The notes: generated by a model from the letters alone, not told the origin. Numbered from the stretch's first letter, positions 45,638 through 55,340 are shown. The stretch: 64,000 nucleotides of DNA from Sphingomonadaceae bacterium (GCA_947451145.1 CANFXW010000008.1:1-64000); one strand, 5' to 3'. Translations and numbers: made by a program.

Positions 45638-46978
45638 ATGGAAGCCAGGCCGCAAATTCCGATCACTACTCATCCGGCGCGAGATCGATCAGCGGCTTTC
45701 TTTGCCTTGGCAATCACTTTCCTGGTCTTCGCAGTAATGGGCATTTCCGGGGCGATGGCGACGACTCTGGTTCCGGCTGTGCGCGCTATTTTTGGATTGT
45801 CCTTATCCTCTGCAATTGCCGTGCAATGGATAGCGCTAGTGGTCATCGGTTTTGCCTCACTCCCTCTGGCGAGACTGTTGCAGTGGCGGGGAGCAGCGCA
45901 GGCAACGATATTCGGCTTGACCTTGGTCACGCTCGGCTGCCTTGCGGTTGCCATTGCGGTATTGCCCAACCAGCAACTTGGGCCGCAGTACGCCACTCTG
46001 CTCTGCTCGCTGGCCGTCGTGGCGCTTGGCAATACAACGCTTCAGGTCGCCGCGAATCTGCTGGCGGTCGAACTGGGTGATCGATCCAAGGGGCCTGCGA
46101 GGCTGACGCTGGCGCAAGGCTTCAATTCGTTGGGTGTCCTCATAGGTGTCCATATAGGCGCATCGTACATGTTGGGGGCGGGCTGCGGGGCCAGCAATGC
46201 ATGTCACCGCGAAATCGCGATAGGCACCGCGCAAGTCTATTTGTTTAGCGCGACTGTCAGCTTTGTCGTTTTGATGTTTGCCATCTTCGGGCGAAGGCTG
46301 TTGGCGATCCCTATCGCCGTCGCGCCTGCAGATCCAAAAGCCAATGTCCGACGCAGCCTGTTTCGCTCTGGCTGGGCACTTGCCGGAGCTGGCGCCATTG
46401 CCCTCTACGTTGGCGCCGAAGGCGCAATTGGCAGCATTCTGATCAGTTTCCTCCAGCAGCCCGCTGTGCTGGATCTGCCAGTGTCCGCAGCCGGCGCGCT
46501 CGTTGCAAATGTCTATTGGGGTGGTGCACTTCTGGGGAGATTTGCGGGCGGCTGGCTGCTCTCGGGTCGATTGGCTCCCCGGATTCTGGCAGGAACTGCC
46601 GCTTTCGCCGCCATTGCCTGCTTTGTTGCGCTGAGCTGTTCGGGCCAGCTCGCCGGATGGGCGGCGCTCAGCATCGGGTTGCTCAATGCCATCATGTTTC
46701 CGGTGATTTTTTCGATCACGCTTGAACGCGCTGCAGCCCCGCCTGCAGCTGTTTCCGGCTTGTTGAGCATGTCTATTGGTGGTGGTGCGCTGATCTCTGT
46801 TGCGGTTGGGTGGGTTGGCGATCGCTTTGGCATCAGCGCAGCATTTGCGGTGCCGATGTGCGCTTACCTTTATGTCTTGGTCTTCGCAGTTCTGGCGGTC
46901 ATATTGCCCGGTTCCAGCCCGCCACCGCAGGAGTCGCGAACGACCAGTTCGGTCGGCAAGCGCTCTGATTTGACCTGA
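45638..46978 (+). CDS. FucP-like MFS sugar permease
   Basis: A 446-residue permease with about twelve membrane segments. LTLAQGFNSLGVLIGVHIG, YVGAEGAIGSILISFL and NVYWGGALLGRFAGGWLL match the same sugar-symporter group as the permease ending operon 1, but the two are clearly diverged. The ATG at 45638 is chosen over the track start; the ribosome site is weak. The gene is divergent from the TonB receptor across the operator cluster. Its last 109 bases overlap, on the opposite strand, the end of the LacI regulator gene. Its role would be uptake of a mono- or disaccharide from the periplasm. Confidence 0.82.
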   Translation: MEARPQIPITTHPARDRSAAFFALAITFLVFAVMGISGAMATTLVPAVRAIFGLSLSSAIAVQWIALVVIGFASLPLARLLQWRGAAQATIFGLTLVTLGCLAVAIAVLPNQQLGPQYATLLCSLAVVALGNTTLQVAANLLAVELGDRSKGPARLTLAQGFNSLGVLIGVHIGASYMLGAGCGASNACHREIAIGTAQVYLFSATVSFVVLMFAIFGRRLLAIPIAVAPADPKANVRRSLFRSGWALAGAGAIALYVGAEGAIGSILISFLQQPAVLDLPVSAAGALVANVYWGGALLGRFAGGWLLSGRLAPRILAGTAAFAAIACFVALSCSGQLAGWAALSIGLLNAIMFPVIFSITLERAAAPPAAVSGLLSMSIGGGALISVAVGWVGDRFGISAAFAVPMCAYLYVLVFAVLAVILPGSSPPPQESRTTSSVGKRSDLT

Positions 46979-47991
46979 TATCCGGCCATCGCACGCAGCA
47001 GTTTGGATACCAGAAGCTGCCCCGCAATAATCGCATCCTGGCGAATGGTCGTCAAAGGCGGCCGGACAAGCTTCGCAATTTCGTCATCGTCGTATCCTAT
47101 GACGGCCACGTCACCGGGAACCGTCAATCCATGCGCCAATAGGCAATCGATAGCGCCGACGGCGACAAGATCAGAGGTGGCGACAATAGCATCAAACTTC
47201 CGCCCCGTGGCGATCAAGTGGGCCACAGCATCGGCTCCGGCCTGTTTCCCGGTTGCGGCAGATTGAATCGCAGTCAAATCGGAAAGGAGACCGGCTTCAG
47301 CTAGCGCGGCTTTGTAGCCTGCCATCCGGTCGGCTAGTTGCGATAGGCGCGTTTGTGCCGATGTGATCGGGGCAGCTTGGCCAATAAAGGCTATCCTTGT
47401 GCGGCCATTCGCGATCAGGTGCCTGGTTGCGCAAAGGCCGCCTTCATGATTGTCGCTGCCAACAGAACAGTATTGCTGGTCCTTGCTCTCCACTCCCCAC
47501 ACCACAAAGGGGCGTGTCCCATGGGCAAGAGCATTAAGGCCATCGTGAAACTGTGACTGGCCCAGAAAGATGATCCCATCGTAACGGTGGCTCGCCATGA
47601 ATGCCGCCAGGGTCTTGTCATCGTAAGGCGCCTGCGCCGACACGGAAAAATCGAGCCCGTTATCCCGCATTGCCGCACCAATCCCGCCAAGAAGATTGAG
47701 TTCAAATGAATTTGCCAGTCGGGAGCCGGCTGGAAGAGCGACCGGCATGACAACGCAGATAGTTCCGGCTCGTCTAGGCCGGGTTGCGCGCGAACGCCTC
47801 TGTTTCGAGGGCGCACCTTCGCGCAAGGGATACCCTAGAGCCTCGGCGGTGGCCCTTACATGTGACTTGGTTTCGGGCTTGATCGCGGGATGGTCGTCCA
47901 GAACGCGCGAGACAGTCGCGATCGAAACGCCAGCCGCGGCAGCAACGTCCGCGAGCCTGGGTTTACCTTTGCCTTTTGAGGCGTTTGCCAT
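46870..47991 (-). CDS. LacI-family transcriptional regulator
   Basis: A 373-residue repressor. The N-terminal helix-turn-helix and hinge helix read PRLADVAAAAGVSIATVSRVLDDHPAIKPETKSH. The periplasmic-binding-protein-like effector domain includes YDGIIFLGQSQ, DNHEGGLCATRHLI and VIGYDDDEIAKLVRPPLTTI. It probably senses a sugar and controls operon 1 and the divergent permease through the ATCGATT sites (inference from position). A short Lys/Gly-rich leader precedes the HTH. Its 3' end overlaps the end of the permease gene by 109 bases in tail-to-tail orientation. Confidence 0.93.
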   Translation of the reverse strand: MANASKGKGKPRLADVAAAAGVSIATVSRVLDDHPAIKPETKSHVRATAEALGYPLREGAPSKQRRSRATRPRRAGTICVVMPVALPAGSRLANSFELNLLGGIGAAMRDNGLDFSVSAQAPYDDKTLAAFMASHRYDGIIFLGQSQFHDGLNALAHGTRPFVVWGVESKDQQYCSVGSDNHEGGLCATRHLIANGRTRIAFIGQAAPITSAQTRLSQLADRMAGYKAALAEAGLLSDLTAIQSAATGKQAGADAVAHLIATGRKFDAIVATSDLVAVGAIDCLLAHGLTVPGDVAVIGYDDDEIAKLVRPPLTTIRQDAIIAGQLLVSKLLRAMAGYQVKSERLPTELVVRDSCGGGLEPGNMTARTAKTKT

Positions 47992-48166
47992 CTGTCACTC
48001 TGCCCCGTGCTCCAGCCGTGCAAATCTGTCGGCGGTATGCAGCGGCAGCAGACTGCACGAATTTCAGCAAAGTGCCAATCGAACCAGGTTTTGGAGCTGT
48101 GAAATTGGGAGCATGCAGGGACCTTCCAGTTCGATCCGATTGCGGCCAAATTGCTCACGATTGGAC

Positions 48167-48198
48167 TGGATCGCTAACATTCAGGCGATAGCGATCCA
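48167..48198. promoter_or_regulatory. 10-bp perfect inverted repeat upstream of lacI-type gene
   Basis: TGGATCGCTA (48167-48176) and TAGCGATCCA (48189-48198) are separated by 12 bases. They lie in the 285-base gap between the regulator start and the end of the TPR/oxygenase gene. No T-run follows on the minus strand, so an operator, perhaps for autoregulation, is more likely than a terminator. Nothing else is evident in this gap. Confidence 0.45.
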
Positions 48199-48276
48199 AT
48201 TTGGAAATCTCCCAAGCCTTTTATCCCGGGGATCTTTCGGGCAAGTGCCCATTTTGGACACCCGCTCGCAGGCAGA

Positions 48277-49686
48277 TCACCCGCCTTTCGGCCTCATGAT
48301 ATCGAGCGCGATCATCAAGCGCTCGCCCCGGGCAAAGGGTATCACCGAATGCCACATGTTCGATGGGAAAGTTGCGATCATGCCCGGCTTTGGCGCGATG
48401 GTCTGGTAGGCGGGCAGGTCAAGACCCAGCTCCTGCGGCGGAATGCCGAAGGCGATGTGACCGGCGGGGGCAGGGCCGCGCTCAGCCTCGTCGGGTATGG
48501 CAAGATAGAGCGATGAACTCAGCCAGCCGATCGGGTGGGTGTGCGGCACATTGTGCCCTTGCGGTGACAACCGGACTGACCAACTGCCGCCGATCAGCAG
48601 CGGCTCGCGCGCAATGCCCAGGAACGGGTGGCCTGATTCCGGCTCGGGCAGGGAAGCGATGTGTTCGCGGATCGCTTCGAGCCAGCGCGCCCGGGTGCGT
48701 TGCAGGATCGGTTCGTGGCGCAGCAGGATCGAGCGGTCGGTCTGCGTGCCGCCGCGGACTGTCTGTTCGATATAGGGGCGCTCCATCGTATGGAGTGAGC
48801 GCAACACATCGGCAAGCTCGTCAAGTTCGCTTGGCGAAAGCCCGATATCGCTGTGGTTGATGAAGCGTTCGGAATTGTCGAGCCACTGGTGCCGATCGTC
48901 CCCCAGCACCCGCCAGACGAGCGAGAGATAGGGCCAGAACAGACCGGCCGACGGTGTAGCGACCAGCGGCTCGAGCAAGCACAGCGCCTGATCAAAGCGC
49001 TGGCGGCGGATGGCATAGCGGACACGGCAGAGATTGATCGTATCGCCCTGGATATGCGCGCAAGCGGGCATCAGCACCTCGGTTGCGGCGGTGTCTCCAG
49101 ACTCCGTAGCTATGAACAGGCGGGCTGCGAGCACCGGGGCGGTTGTGCCGATATGGCGCTCGGCCTCGTCGATAATCCGGTGGCTGGCTTGCCAGTCTCG
49201 CGTCTGGGCGACAATGGCGAACCACGCGAGCCACAGCGCCGCATTTTGCGGCTCGGAGCGGCAGGCATCGGCATAGCTATCGGCAAAGCGATCACTCTCA
49301 CCGCGCGTCCAGCGCAGGGTTGCCAGTGCCTTGTGGCCATCAAGCCAACCGGGGTGCTGGCGCAGGCCATCGATCAGCAGTGCCTCTGCGCCAGCTGCAT
49401 CGCCTTCGCTGGCCAAGGCGAAGGCGCGGTTGCGGACGATGTCGAGATTGCCCGGCATCACGGTTTGCGCTGCGGCGAAGTGATCGGCGGCGGGCAGGCC
49501 CAGCTCGTACCGCGTCTGCGCCCGGCCAAACAGCAGCACCGGATCATCCGGGAACCGCGCCAGCCCCTCTGACAGCAACTTCTCGGCCTCGATCAGGCGC
49601 TGCTCGGCGCTGAGCGAGCGGGCGGCAAGGCGAATATCCGTCAGCGATGCGGCTGCTTGCTCCATCGCCTCTGGATCCCGCGTCAC
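48277..49686 (-). CDS. TPR protein with C-terminal 2OG-Fe(II) oxygenase-like domain
   Basis: A 469-residue protein. The N-terminal 220 residues or so form tetratricopeptide-like helical repeats ([23 protein letters not shown], then [29 protein letters not shown]). The last 150 residues match the putative 2OG-Fe(II) oxygenase family (PF13759-like): [28 protein letters not shown] with candidate metal His, then MWHSVIPF (second His) and ERLMIALDI. The GTG start overlaps the halogenase stop (GTGA); an ATG at 49665 with AGAGG is an alternative. Coupling to a halogenase and TonB receptor suggests a joint oxidative modification pathway of unknown target. Confidence 0.82.
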   Translation of the reverse strand: MTRDPEAMEQAAASLTDIRLAARSLSAEQRLIEAEKLLSEGLARFPDDPVLLFGRAQTRYELGLPAADHFAAAQTVMPGNLDIVRNRAFALASEGDAAGAEALLIDGLRQHPGWLDGHKALATLRWTRGESDRFADSYADACRSEPQNAALWLAWFAIVAQTRDWQASHRIIDEAERHIGTTAPVLAARLFIATESGDTAATEVLMPACAHIQGDTINLCRVRYAIRRQRFDQALCLLEPLVATPSAGLFWPYLSLVWRVLGDDRHQWLDNSERFINHSDIGLSPSELDELADVLRSLHTMERPYIEQTVRGGTQTDRSILLRHEPILQRTRARWLEAIREHIASLPEPESGHPFLGIAREPLLIGGSWSVRLSPQGHNVPHTHPIGWLSSSLYLAIPDEAERGPAPAGHIAFGIPPQELGLDLPAYQTIAPKPGMIATFPSNMWHSVIPFARGERLMIALDIMRPKGG

Positions 49687-51191
49687 TTGGCGATCAGCTG
49701 ATCGATGAACTGCTGGTGCGTTGGCAATTGGCCCGCCTCTCGCTCCATCGTCTGGCGCATACGGGTCAACATGTCGCGCGGATCAAGCCCGCGATGATCC
49801 ATCAGCGGCTCGTGATGCTCGGGATAATTAAGCTGGCCGATGTGCACCGCCAGCCAGCTTGCCGGAGCAAAAAGGTCCATCTCGCGGGCAACCAAGCGGC
49901 CATATTTGCGGAAGTGATCGAGCTTGAGCTGCAAGGTATCGGGAACCTCCATCGCCGCGCAATAGCGCCACAGCTCGGCGTCGTCGCGCTGGGTCAGCTT
50001 GTAATGCAGGATAATGAAATCACGGATCCGCTCGGTTTCGGTGATGGCGATGCGATTGAATTCGGCAATCGTTGCAGGATCGAAATCGCGATCGGGAAAC
50101 AGCGCGATGATCTTCGAAATATTAGCCTGAATCAGGTGGATAGAGGTTGATTCAAGCGGTTCCAGAAAGCCGCTCGACAGGCCAACCGCGATAACATTCT
50201 TGACCCAATGCTGCTTGCGCCGCCCGGTAACAAAGCGCAGCGGGCGGGGATCACCCAGCGCCTTGCCGTCCAGTCTGGAGGCCAGCAATTCCGCCGCCTT
50301 GTCATCGTCGAGGAACTGGCTGCAATAGACGTAGCCATTGCCGGTGCGGTGCTGCAGGGGGATGCGCCATTGCCAGCCGGCCTCGCGTGCGGTGGAGCGG
50401 GTATAGGGGGTAGGCTCGCCAGCATTCTCGCAGGGCATGGCGACGGCGCGGTCACAGGGCAGCCAATGCGTCCAGTCCTCATAGCCGGTCTTGAGCGCGC
50501 CCTCGATCAGCAAGCCGCGAAAACCGGAGCAATCGATAAACAGATCGGCACCGAAGGTGCGCCCGTCTTCCATCGTCACCGATTCAACGAAGCCGCTCTC
50601 GCCATTTAGGCTTACGTCGCCAATCTTGCCCTCAACACGGGTTACACCCTTGTCCTCGGCATAACCGCGCAGATAGCGGGCATAGAGCCCGGCATCGAAG
50701 TGATAGGCGTACTCGTAGGTCGACAGTACCGAGCGCGCATCGGGAATTGGCCGGGCAAAGCGGCCCTGGCGGGCGATGTTCCAGGCCATCGACCAGTCAT
50801 CAATCGGGGCCGTCTCTCCCTGCTCACGCGCGCGCAGCCAATATTGGTGCAGCGGCACATAGTCAAAATTGCGGCCATGGGTTCCGAAGGGGTGGAAGTA
50901 GCGGTGGTCTCTCTTTCCCCAATCGACAAATTCAATGCCGAGCTTGAAAGAGGCATTCGTTTCGCGAACGAAATCGGCCTCGTTGATGCCAAGCGATTCA
51001 TTGAAGGTGCGGATCGGCGGGATCGTTGCTTCGCCGACGCCAACCGTGCCGATCTCTTCGGATTCGATCACAGAGATCGCGCAGTCCTGGCGCAGCGCTT
51101 GGGCCAGCGCAGCTGCCGTCATCCAGCCGGCAGAGCCGCCGCCAACGATCAGAATGGAACGAATGCGTCGATCATCCATTGTGCTTGCCAT
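49683..51191 (-). CDS. flavin-dependent tryptophan-halogenase family protein (operon 2)
   Basis: A 502-residue halogenase-fold protein. [12 protein letters not shown] binds [12 protein letters not shown] follows, K83 in ASFKLGIEF marks the catalytic-lysine position, [10 protein letters not shown] is the halogenase motif and [10 protein letters not shown] the conserved Glu-Ser. It resembles the first halogenase of operon 1 more than the second. Cytoplasmic, no signal peptide. AAAAGG lies upstream of the ATG. It follows the TonB receptor gene after 113 bases containing an intrinsic terminator, and its stop overlaps the start of the TPR/oxygenase gene. Substrate unknown; a flavin reductase must come from elsewhere. 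Confidence 0.92.
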   Translation of the reverse strand: MASTMDDRRIRSILIVGGGSAGWMTAAALAQALRQDCAISVIESEEIGTVGVGEATIPPIRTFNESLGINEADFVRETNASFKLGIEFVDWGKRDHRYFHPFGTHGRNFDYVPLHQYWLRAREQGETAPIDDWSMAWNIARQGRFARPIPDARSVLSTYEYAYHFDAGLYARYLRGYAEDKGVTRVEGKIGDVSLNGESGFVESVTMEDGRTFGADLFIDCSGFRGLLIEGALKTGYEDWTHWLPCDRAVAMPCENAGEPTPYTRSTAREAGWQWRIPLQHRTGNGYVYCSQFLDDDKAAELLASRLDGKALGDPRPLRFVTGRRKQHWVKNVIAVGLSSGFLEPLESTSIHLIQANISKIIALFPDRDFDPATIAEFNRIAITETERIRDFIILHYKLTQRDDAELWRYCAAMEVPDTLQLKLDHFRKYGRLVAREMDLFAPASWLAVHIGQLNYPEHHEPLMDHRGLDPRDMLTRMRQTMEREAGQLPTHQQFIDQLIAK

Positions 51192-51225
51192 GCCTTTTCC
51201 AGCATCCCGGTTTGGGCCTTAGCCC

Positions 51226-51260
51226 GAAAAAGAACGGGCCGGAAGTTTCCTTCCGGCCCG
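51226..51260 (-). terminator. intrinsic terminator/attenuator between TonB receptor and halogenase genes
   Basis: On the minus strand CGGGCCGGAAG pairs perfectly with CTTCCGGCCCG (11 bp, 51235-51260) across a GAAA tetraloop, followed by TTCTTTTTC. This is a textbook intrinsic terminator 45 bases after the receptor stop. The downstream halogenase and oxygenase must then rely on read-through or their own promoter. Confidence 0.88.
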
Positions 51261-51304
51261 CAAGTCCCCAACCCGAAGGGAGACGGAATTGGGAGGAGTT
51301 TTGC

Positions 51305-53791
51305 TTAGAAGCTGTAGCGAACCGAAGCGGTGAAGGTACGGCCCAGTGCCGCGCCACCGCCGATTACGTTTGCAGTAACCTGATTGCCTGCGCCGCGAAG
51401 GTCATAGGCGTTGAACAGGTTGTAGATCTGCATTCCCAGCTCAAGGTTCTTGACCGGACGAACCGCAAGGTTCGCGCCAAAGGTGGCAGCACCCGGATAG
51501 ACATTGCCATCATCGCCCAGAACGCTCGTCTGGCCGGTGGTGTTGATGCCGAGGGTGGCCATATCGCCGAAGTCGTAGTTGGCCGACATGGTGTAGGTCA
51601 GGTCAGGCAGGTTCGGCGAACGGCTGAACACGGTCGAACCGGCCCCTGCGCGGGTTGCCTTTGACCAGGTTGCGTTGAGCACCGTCGAGAAGCCGCCGTT
51701 GCGGTAGGTGGCGAACAGTTCCGCACCATAGGACTTGTACTGCGCGTCGATAACGCAGCCACCGGCACCGCCGGGGCACTTGGTCGCCGAGAGCTCGAAA
51801 GTGCTCTGCTTGAAGTTGCCCTTGAGCAGGGTCAGTTCTGCCGTGAATTTGCCGCCAGCCAGATCACCGCGGGTCTTCACACCCAGTTCGTACTGGTTGA
51901 CGAAGTCCACGGAAGGCGTGACGCCATCGGCCGCACAACCAAGCGTTCCGGCCTTCGCCATCGCGCCGGTGCAAAGCGAACCGTCAGAAGCGATCTTGCC
52001 GCCCACGGTTTGACGGTCACCGTTGAAGCGGCCGCCGCGTGATGCACGGACAAAGACGCTGGTGTTGGAGCTGACTTTGTAAAGACCACCGAACGACCAC
52101 GAAACATAGTTGCGCGAGTAGTTCAGCACTTCCTTCTTGCCGTTTGCCAGCATCGTTCCAATCGAAACGCCGCCAACCACGGTGTTGAATTCGGCGCCGC
52201 CCTGCTGGGTCGAACCGCTGGCCTTGATGTTTTCAAAGCGGACGCTGCCGTCGATGTCGAAGCTGTCGGTATCGAAATCGAGGTTCAGGTAGCCAGCATT
52301 GTTGGCATAGGCCAGGTCATAGGTACGCGCGCAGCAATCGCCCCAGTTGTTGTTGTAACCGGCAATACCATCCTGCGTCAGCTTGGCACCGGCGGCGGTG
52401 TAGGCATCAAGGTTCGACGGGTTGTCACCGTTGATTTCGGCAAGCGCCTTGTTGACGTGCCAGTCCATGGCGATCTTCTGGTTCATGAAGAACCAGCCAG
52501 CGCGTGCCGTCAGCTTGCCGGCACCGGCATCCCACTTGCCCGAAAGTGCAAGATCGTTGGCAAAGCTGCCAATGTCACGGATGTTGGTGCGGAAGTTCGC
52601 GTTGTTGTTGATGAAAGCACCGGTGTAAGTCTGACCGGCCTTGGGTCCGCTGGTGTAACGCAGCGAAGCAACTGTGCCGCCATTGACGACCGAACCGATC
52701 GCGCTTGAGGTGGGAGCAACGTTGAGGAATGCGTTGGCGAACGCACCGCTCATGTCCGTCCAGCGCATGTTGTTGTCGATCTTGATGCCGCCATCGAATT
52801 CGTAGTGGAACTGGTTCTGGATCGACTTGGCCTTGGTCGTGATACCATCGAGCGGCTGGATCGAGTTCGATCCGTCAAAGCCGATCACGCGCATGTTCTG
52901 GTTGTAGATCGAGATGTTCGACTGCTTGCGGGCATCATAGTTGGTGTAGGGCGTGATGTTGCTCACGCGGCCACCGCTGATCGTCGCGAAAGCTGGGCCG
53001 CCAGCATAGTTCGGCTCTTTGGTGTCGGCGATCTTGAACAGGAAGCGGATGTAGCCCTTGCCGCCATCGAGTTCCTTGGTGATGTTTGCCTTCACCTGAT
53101 AGGAATCGCTGACGTTATAGCCCGAGTGAAGCGGGCCGCGGCCGTTCTTGAAGTAACCGCCGACGTGATAGGTCAGGCCTTCGCCAAGGTTGCCGCCATA
53201 ACGGAAATCGACCTTGTTCTCGTCGTAATTCACGCCCTTGTTGAGCTGGATGTAGCCGCCTTCGGTCTTGCCGGTCTGGCTGATGTAGTTGATCACCGCA
53301 CCCGGAGCCTGCGAGGCGAAGGTCGAGGACGAACCGCCGCGAACGGCTTCAACATTGGCGACCGACGCGTCGAAGTGGGTCCAGTAGTCGTTGTTGCCGA
53401 ACTGGATGTCACCGAACAGAACGGTCGGCAGGCCATCTTCCTGGATCTGCACGAAGGGCGAACCACCCGTTGCGACCGGAAGGCCGCGAACGGCGATGTT
53501 GGCGTTACCAGCAGGGCCGGCGGTGCCGGCAACCTGGATGCCCGGGATCATGCGGAAGATTTCAGCTTCCGAGCTGGGCTTGAACTTTTCGATCAGGTCG
53601 GCGTTGACGCTGGTCACCGAGACCGAGCTGTTGAGCTGCGTCTTGTCCTTGCCCGATGCGGTAACGACGATTTCGTCGAGGCCCTGAGCGCTGGTGTCTG
53701 TTTCGTCGGCAGCAAATGCCGGCGCAGCGTAAAGGCTCATGGTTGCCAGCGAGGCCAGCGATACCAAGGATTTCAATCTGGATTTGGTCAA
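51305..53791 (-). CDS. TonB-dependent receptor of sugar operon 2
   Basis: An 828-residue outer-membrane receptor. The signal peptide ends at APAFAAD. A TonB-box-like DEIVVTA precedes the plug (IFRMIPGIQVAGTAG, NIAVRGLPV, GGSSSTFASQAPGAVINYIS). The barrel ends in FTASVRYSF. Its operator sites and divergent sugar genes suggest import of raffinose- or sucrose-type oligosaccharides. The track starts at a GTG, but GGGAGGG lies five bases before the TTG at 53791 (TTG ACC AAA), which is therefore preferred. The upstream region carries two copies of the 13-base operator. Confidence 0.92.
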   Translation of the reverse strand: MTKSRLKSLVSLASLATMSLYAAPAFAADETDTSAQGLDEIVVTASGKDKTQLNSSVSVTSVNADLIEKFKPSSEAEIFRMIPGIQVAGTAGPAGNANIAVRGLPVATGGSPFVQIQEDGLPTVLFGDIQFGNNDYWTHFDASVANVEAVRGGSSSTFASQAPGAVINYISQTGKTEGGYIQLNKGVNYDENKVDFRYGGNLGEGLTYHVGGYFKNGRGPLHSGYNVSDSYQVKANITKELDGGKGYIRFLFKIADTKEPNYAGGPAFATISGGRVSNITPYTNYDARKQSNISIYNQNMRVIGFDGSNSIQPLDGITTKAKSIQNQFHYEFDGGIKIDNNMRWTDMSGAFANAFLNVAPTSSAIGSVVNGGTVASLRYTSGPKAGQTYTGAFINNNANFRTNIRDIGSFANDLALSGKWDAGAGKLTARAGWFFMNQKIAMDWHVNKALAEINGDNPSNLDAYTAAGAKLTQDGIAGYNNNWGDCCARTYDLAYANNAGYLNLDFDTDSFDIDGSVRFENIKASGSTQQGGAEFNTVVGGVSIGTMLANGKKEVLNYSRNYVSWSFGGLYKVSSNTSVFVRASRGGRFNGDRQTVGGKIASDGSLCTGAMAKAGTLGCAADGVTPSVDFVNQYELGVKTRGDLAGGKFTAELTLLKGNFKQSTFELSATKCPGGAGGCVIDAQYKSYGAELFATYRNGGFSTVLNATWSKATRAGAGSTVFSRSPNLPDLTYTMSANYDFGDMATLGINTTGQTSVLGDDGNVYPGAATFGANLAVRPVKNLELGMQIYNLFNAYDLRGAGNQVTANVIGGGAALGRTFTASVRYSF

Positions 53792-53860
53792 TTTTCCCTC
53801 CCACACGATTCGGAACTTTCCCGCCTAAGACACGGGTTGGCAGTCTCACTCACATTTTAG

Positions 53861-53896
53861 ACAATCGATTGCAAGAGGAAAAATGCAATCGATTGT
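53861..53896. promoter_or_regulatory. paired LacI-type operators (13-mer, two copies)
   Basis: TGCAATCGATTGT occurs on the minus strand at 53861-53873 and on the plus strand at 53884-53896, with palindromic cores CAATCGATTG centred 24 bases apart. The pair sits about 70 bases upstream of the TonB receptor start and 175 bases before the divergent antiporter. Spacing of about two helical turns would allow cooperative binding. Confidence 0.8.
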
Positions 53897-54070
53897 GCAA
53901 TTGGTATTCATGTTGCCTTTTGGCGTCACATCAGCTTCTAGTCGGCTATAGAATCTGTCGGGATTGGTTCCGTAGCGCCATTTGCACCTGCGAGTTCATC
54001 AATCGGGAAAAGACAAAAACTGATCGGAGAAGTCCGAAAAACCGCGGGAATCTGAAGAAGTGACCAGAAG

Positions 54071-55327
54071 ATGACAGCAGCCCAACTCTCCATAGCCTTC
54101 TTTCTCCAGATGGCGGCGATCATTGCTACGTGCCGGGTGACGGGCTGGCTGGCGCAGCGCTACCTTGGTCAGCCGCAGGTTGTGGGTGAGATGATCGCTG
54201 GTGTCCTTTTAGGGCCCTCTGTCCTCGGTGCGCTGGCGCCCGCTTTTGAAGCCGCGCTGTTTCCGGCGGATTCGCGCAAGGTATTGTTTGTCGGCGCCCA
54301 GCTTGGTGTCGGGCTCTACATGTTTCTGGTCGGGCTGAAGTTCGATCACAGGGAATTCAAGGAAAGCGCGCGCAGTGCTGCAGCCGTCTCGATCGGCGGC
54401 ATGATCGCGCCCTTTGCCGCAGCGGCATTGTTGATCCCTTGGCTGATCGGCCAGCCGGGTCTGTTCGCCGCGAAGGTGAGTAGCAGTCAGGCCGCGTTGT
54501 TTCTGGGTTCCGCCATAGCCATCACAGCCTTCCCCATGCTCGCCCGGATCATCCACGAACGGGGTATCTCGGGAACCAAGCTCGGCACCCTGTCGCTGTC
54601 TGCCGGCGCGATTGGCGATGCCGGGGCATGGGTGGTGATCGCGCTGGTACTGGCGAGCCTTGGTGAAGGGCCAATTGTGGCGATCAAGGCGGTAGGTGGC
54701 GGCTTTGGCTTTGCCCTGTTGATGATCTTGATCGCCCCGCGCCTGCTCGCGCCGCTGGCTGTCATGGCCGAGCGGTCCGGCGGGGTGGATGACAAGCAGG
54801 TCGCGATTGCGCTGGTACTGTTCCTGCTCTGCGCCTTTGCCATGGATGCGGCGGGAATTCATGCTGTTTTCGGTGGATTCCTGCTCGGCACCGCCATGCC
54901 GCGCGGGCGCTTTGCCGATGAACTTCGCGCCAAGCTTGAGCCGTTTACGGTCGTCTTTCTATTGCCGATGTTCTTCACCTATTCGGGGCTTAACACGCAG
55001 TTGTTGATGGTGAACAACGCCAGCCTGCTGCTCGTGACGATTGTGATTCTTCTCACATCGATTCTCGCCAAAGGGGGCGCTTGCTACCTTGCTGCGCGCC
55101 TCTCGGGGCAGGATCATGCGACATCTATGGGCATCGGTTCGCTGATGAATGCGCGCGGGCTGATGGAGCTGATCATCATCAACATCGGCCTGCAGCGCGG
55201 AATCATCGGCGCGCCGCTGTTTGCCATGCTGGTGCTGATGGCAATTGTCACCACGCTGATGGCATCGCCGCTGTTTGAATTATTTTACGGCAGAAAAGCG
55301 CGAGTTAACGGCGACCTGCCGAAATAA
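54071..55327 (+). CDS. CPA2-family cation:proton antiporter
   Basis: A 418-residue inner-membrane protein with about twelve hydrophobic segments. LGQPQVVGEMIAGVLLGPSVLG is the conserved second segment of Kef/CPA2 exchangers. GLYMFLVGLKFD, AITAFPMLARII, SAGAIGDAGAW (with the transport Asp) and SLMNARGLMELIIINIGL follow. It lacks a C-terminal RCK/TrkA domain. It would exchange Na+ or K+ for H+. Its place in a sugar regulon, divergent from the TonB receptor and upstream of the symporter, hints at balancing ions during proton-coupled uptake (inference). The stop codon directly abuts an operator. Confidence 0.88.
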   Translation: MTAAQLSIAFFLQMAAIIATCRVTGWLAQRYLGQPQVVGEMIAGVLLGPSVLGALAPAFEAALFPADSRKVLFVGAQLGVGLYMFLVGLKFDHREFKESARSAAAVSIGGMIAPFAAAALLIPWLIGQPGLFAAKVSSSQAALFLGSAIAITAFPMLARIIHERGISGTKLGTLSLSAGAIGDAGAWVVIALVLASLGEGPIVAIKAVGGGFGFALLMILIAPRLLAPLAVMAERSGGVDDKQVAIALVLFLLCAFAMDAAGIHAVFGGFLLGTAMPRGRFADELRAKLEPFTVVFLLPMFFTYSGLNTQLLMVNNASLLLVTIVILLTSILAKGGACYLAARLSGQDHATSMGIGSLMNARGLMELIIINIGLQRGIIGAPLFAMLVLMAIVTTLMASPLFELFYGRKARVNGDLPK

Positions 55328-55340
55328 TGCAATCGATTGT
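55328..55340. promoter_or_regulatory. LacI-type operator (13-mer) before the SUT-like symporter
   Basis: TGCAATCGATTGT begins at the base after the antiporter TAA stop and lies 70 bases before the symporter ATG. It is identical to the other three copies. Confidence 0.78.
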
